DNA from: an uncultured Pelagibacteraceae bacterium
Lineage (GTDB): Bacteria > Pseudomonadota > Alphaproteobacteria > Pelagibacterales > Pelagibacteraceae
NCBI GenBank assembly: GCA_902567045.1
Contig: CACFLJ010000004.1
Location: 1-64,000, forward strand
Reading direction: 5' to 3'
Length of the DNA stretch: 64,000 nt
Each line of letters starts with the position of its first letter. Position 1 is the stretch's first letter. Shown here piece after piece: positions 62,892 through 64,000 of the stretch. The translations under genes and the position numbers were made by a program. Under the pieces are notes generated by a model, which saw nothing but the letters and a program-made list of their open reading frames with translations, did not search any database and had not been told where the DNA came from.

Positions 62892-64000
62892 TTAATTGAT
62901 AGAAATTTTATCTATATTTGGCATATATGGCTTAAGAACTTCAGGTATCAAAATTGATCCATCTTCAGTTTGATAATTTTCCATAATAGCAATCATAGTT
63001 CTGCCAACTGCTAAACCACTACCATTAAGTGTGCCAACAAATTCTTTTGAATTGTTTTGTCCTTTATATCTAGCCTTCATTCTTCTTGCTTGGAAAGAAC
63101 CACAAGATGAACAGCTTGAAATCTCTCTATACTTATTTTCAGATGGAAGCCATACTTCAATGTCATAAGTTTTTTCTGCACTAAAACCCATATCACCAGT
63201 ACATAAAACAATTTTTCTATAAGGAAGTTTTAAGACATCTAATATCATTGTTGCAGAGTTAGACATTCTTTCTAACTCCTCTGTGCATTTATCGTTTTCT
63301 ACAATACTTACTAGTTCCACTTTATAAAACTGGTGTTGTCTGATCATACCTTTAGTGTCTTTACCATAACTACCCGCTTCTTTTCTAAAACATGGTGTTG
63401 ATGCGACTACTCTAATTGGTAATTCATTCTTTTCTAAAATTTGATTTTTTACAATATTTGTCAAAATTACCTCAGCGGTTGGTATTAAAAACTTTCTTCC
63501 ATCACCTTCGTCTAATTTAATTTCAAACTGGTCATTTTCAAATTTTGGTAACTGTCCAGTGCCAAACATTGTTTCAGCGGTTGCAATTAATGGAGGCGAT
63601 ATTTCTGTATAACCATTTTTTTGAGTATGTGTATCAATCATAAAATTTGATATTGCTCTTTCTAATTGAGCTAACTCTTTTTTAACAAATACAAATCTAG
63701 AACCAGTAGTTTTCGTTGCTAAGTCAAAATCAAGCATATTTAATTTATCTCCTAGTTCATAATGAGATTTAGGCTTAAAATTAAATTCTTTTATTTCACC
63801 TTTTTTTTCAATTTCTTTATTAGAATTTTCATCTTGTCCTACTGGGACATCGCCTAGAGGTATATTTGGTATAGAAGATAAAATATCAGTAATCTGGCTC
63901 TGTAATTTTATTTGATTTTTGTTAATTTCTTCAATTTTTAAAGAGAGCTCTTTTGATTTTTCAAATAAACTTTGGTCTTTGGATTTTGAAATAGCTTTTT
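62892..64000 (-). CDS. serS: Seryl-tRNA synthetase, 5' end outside the window
   Basis: The minus-strand frame is open from 62892 to the window edge. The first part (63998 to about 63760) is the coiled-coil tRNA-binding arm, rich in Lys/Glu/Ile, ending in GDVPVGQDENSNKEIE and KPKSHYELGDKL. The catalytic class II core follows: FRKEAGSYGKDTKGMIRQHQFYKVEL as motif 2 and NGSGLAVGRTMIAIMENYQ as motif 3. The N-terminal residues including the start lie beyond base 64000. Confidence 0.97.
   Translation of the reverse strand, partial: KAISKSKDQSLFEKSKELSLKIEEINKNQIKLQSQITDILSSIPNIPLGDVPVGQDENSNKEIEKKGEIKEFNFKPKSHYELGDKLNMLDFDLATKTTGSRFVFVKKELAQLERAISNFMIDTHTQKNGYTEISPPLIATAETMFGTGQLPKFENDQFEIKLDEGDGRKFLIPTAEVILTNIVKNQILEKNELPIRVVASTPCFRKEAGSYGKDTKGMIRQHQFYKVELVSIVENDKCTEELERMSNSATMILDVLKLPYRKIVLCTGDMGFSAEKTYDIEVWLPSENKYREISSCSSCGSFQARRMKARYKGQNNSKEFVGTLNGSGLAVGRTMIAIMENYQTEDGSILIPEVLKPYMPNIDKISIN

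Overview
The window looks like a chromosome segment from a SAR11-type alphaproteobacterium (Pelagibacterales, 'Candidatus Pelagibacter' and relatives). The DNA is very AT-rich. Genes abut or overlap by a few bases, and Lys/Asn/Ile codons dominate. The gene orders are classic alphaproteobacterial ones: glyA-nrdR-ribD-ribE-ribB-ribH-nusB-thiL, rpmF-plsX-ihfA-merR, rlpA-dacA-tmk-holB-metG-tatD-MBL, sdhE/recG/DUF502 and yajC-secD-secF. No plasmid, prophage structural gene, insertion sequence, rRNA or CRISPR array was seen.

Layout. 1-12.5 kb: lepB (partial), rnc, recO, then hemB on the minus strand, an Fe(II)/2-oxoglutarate hydroxylase-like gene, rpiB, glyA, nrdR, the riboflavin genes, nusB, thiL and a K+-independent H+-pyrophosphatase. 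12.6-20.3 kb: an accessory island holding a GIY-YIG protein, four sugar-polymer genes (a two-domain glycosyltransferase, a GT9-like and a GT2-like transferase, and an SDR epimerase), a tyrosine recombinase with a dyad site next to its start, two small membrane proteins, a GC-rich candidate structured RNA and a short MGMT-family gene. A 525-base gene-poor spacer follows. 20.8-26 kb: two transporters, hom, a small lipoprotein, argC, rpsI and rplM. 26.2-29.7 kb: two paralogous Cys/Met-metabolism PLP enzymes flanking an alpha/beta hydrolase, presumably for making methionine or homocysteine from reduced sulfur. 29.7-36.5 kb: ctaA, chorismate mutase, rpmG, merR, ihfA, plsX, rpmF, a cytochrome bc1 chaperone, a BamE-like lipoprotein, tRNA-Glu, glpX, an SbmA-like transporter, a complex I accessory subunit and tRNA-Pro. 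36.5-47.2 kb: a zinc-ribbon protein, nhaA, a peroxidase, then a long minus-strand run (MBL, tatD, metG, holB, tmk, dacA, rlpA-like, mltB-like, rarD). 47.2-64 kb: tRNA-Ser, sdhE, recG, DUF502, an M48 protease, tRNA-Lys, tgt, ppiase, coaD, gyrA, ssb, uvrA, a PuuD-like membrane protein, secF, secD, yajC and serS (partial).

The core segments are housekeeping operons for cofactors (riboflavin, thiamin diphosphate, haem), translation, replication, envelope maintenance and protein export. The island is the main accessory region. It probably modifies the cell surface and carries its own recombinase. The least explained element is the structured RNA at about 19810-19992, which ends in a strong terminator seven bases before the MGMT start codon. 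A second theme is loss of zinc sites. Tgt lacks all four usual zinc ligands, the GTP cyclohydrolase II half of RibB has lost its cysteines, HemB is of the non-zinc type, and MetRS and L33 lack zinc knuckles.
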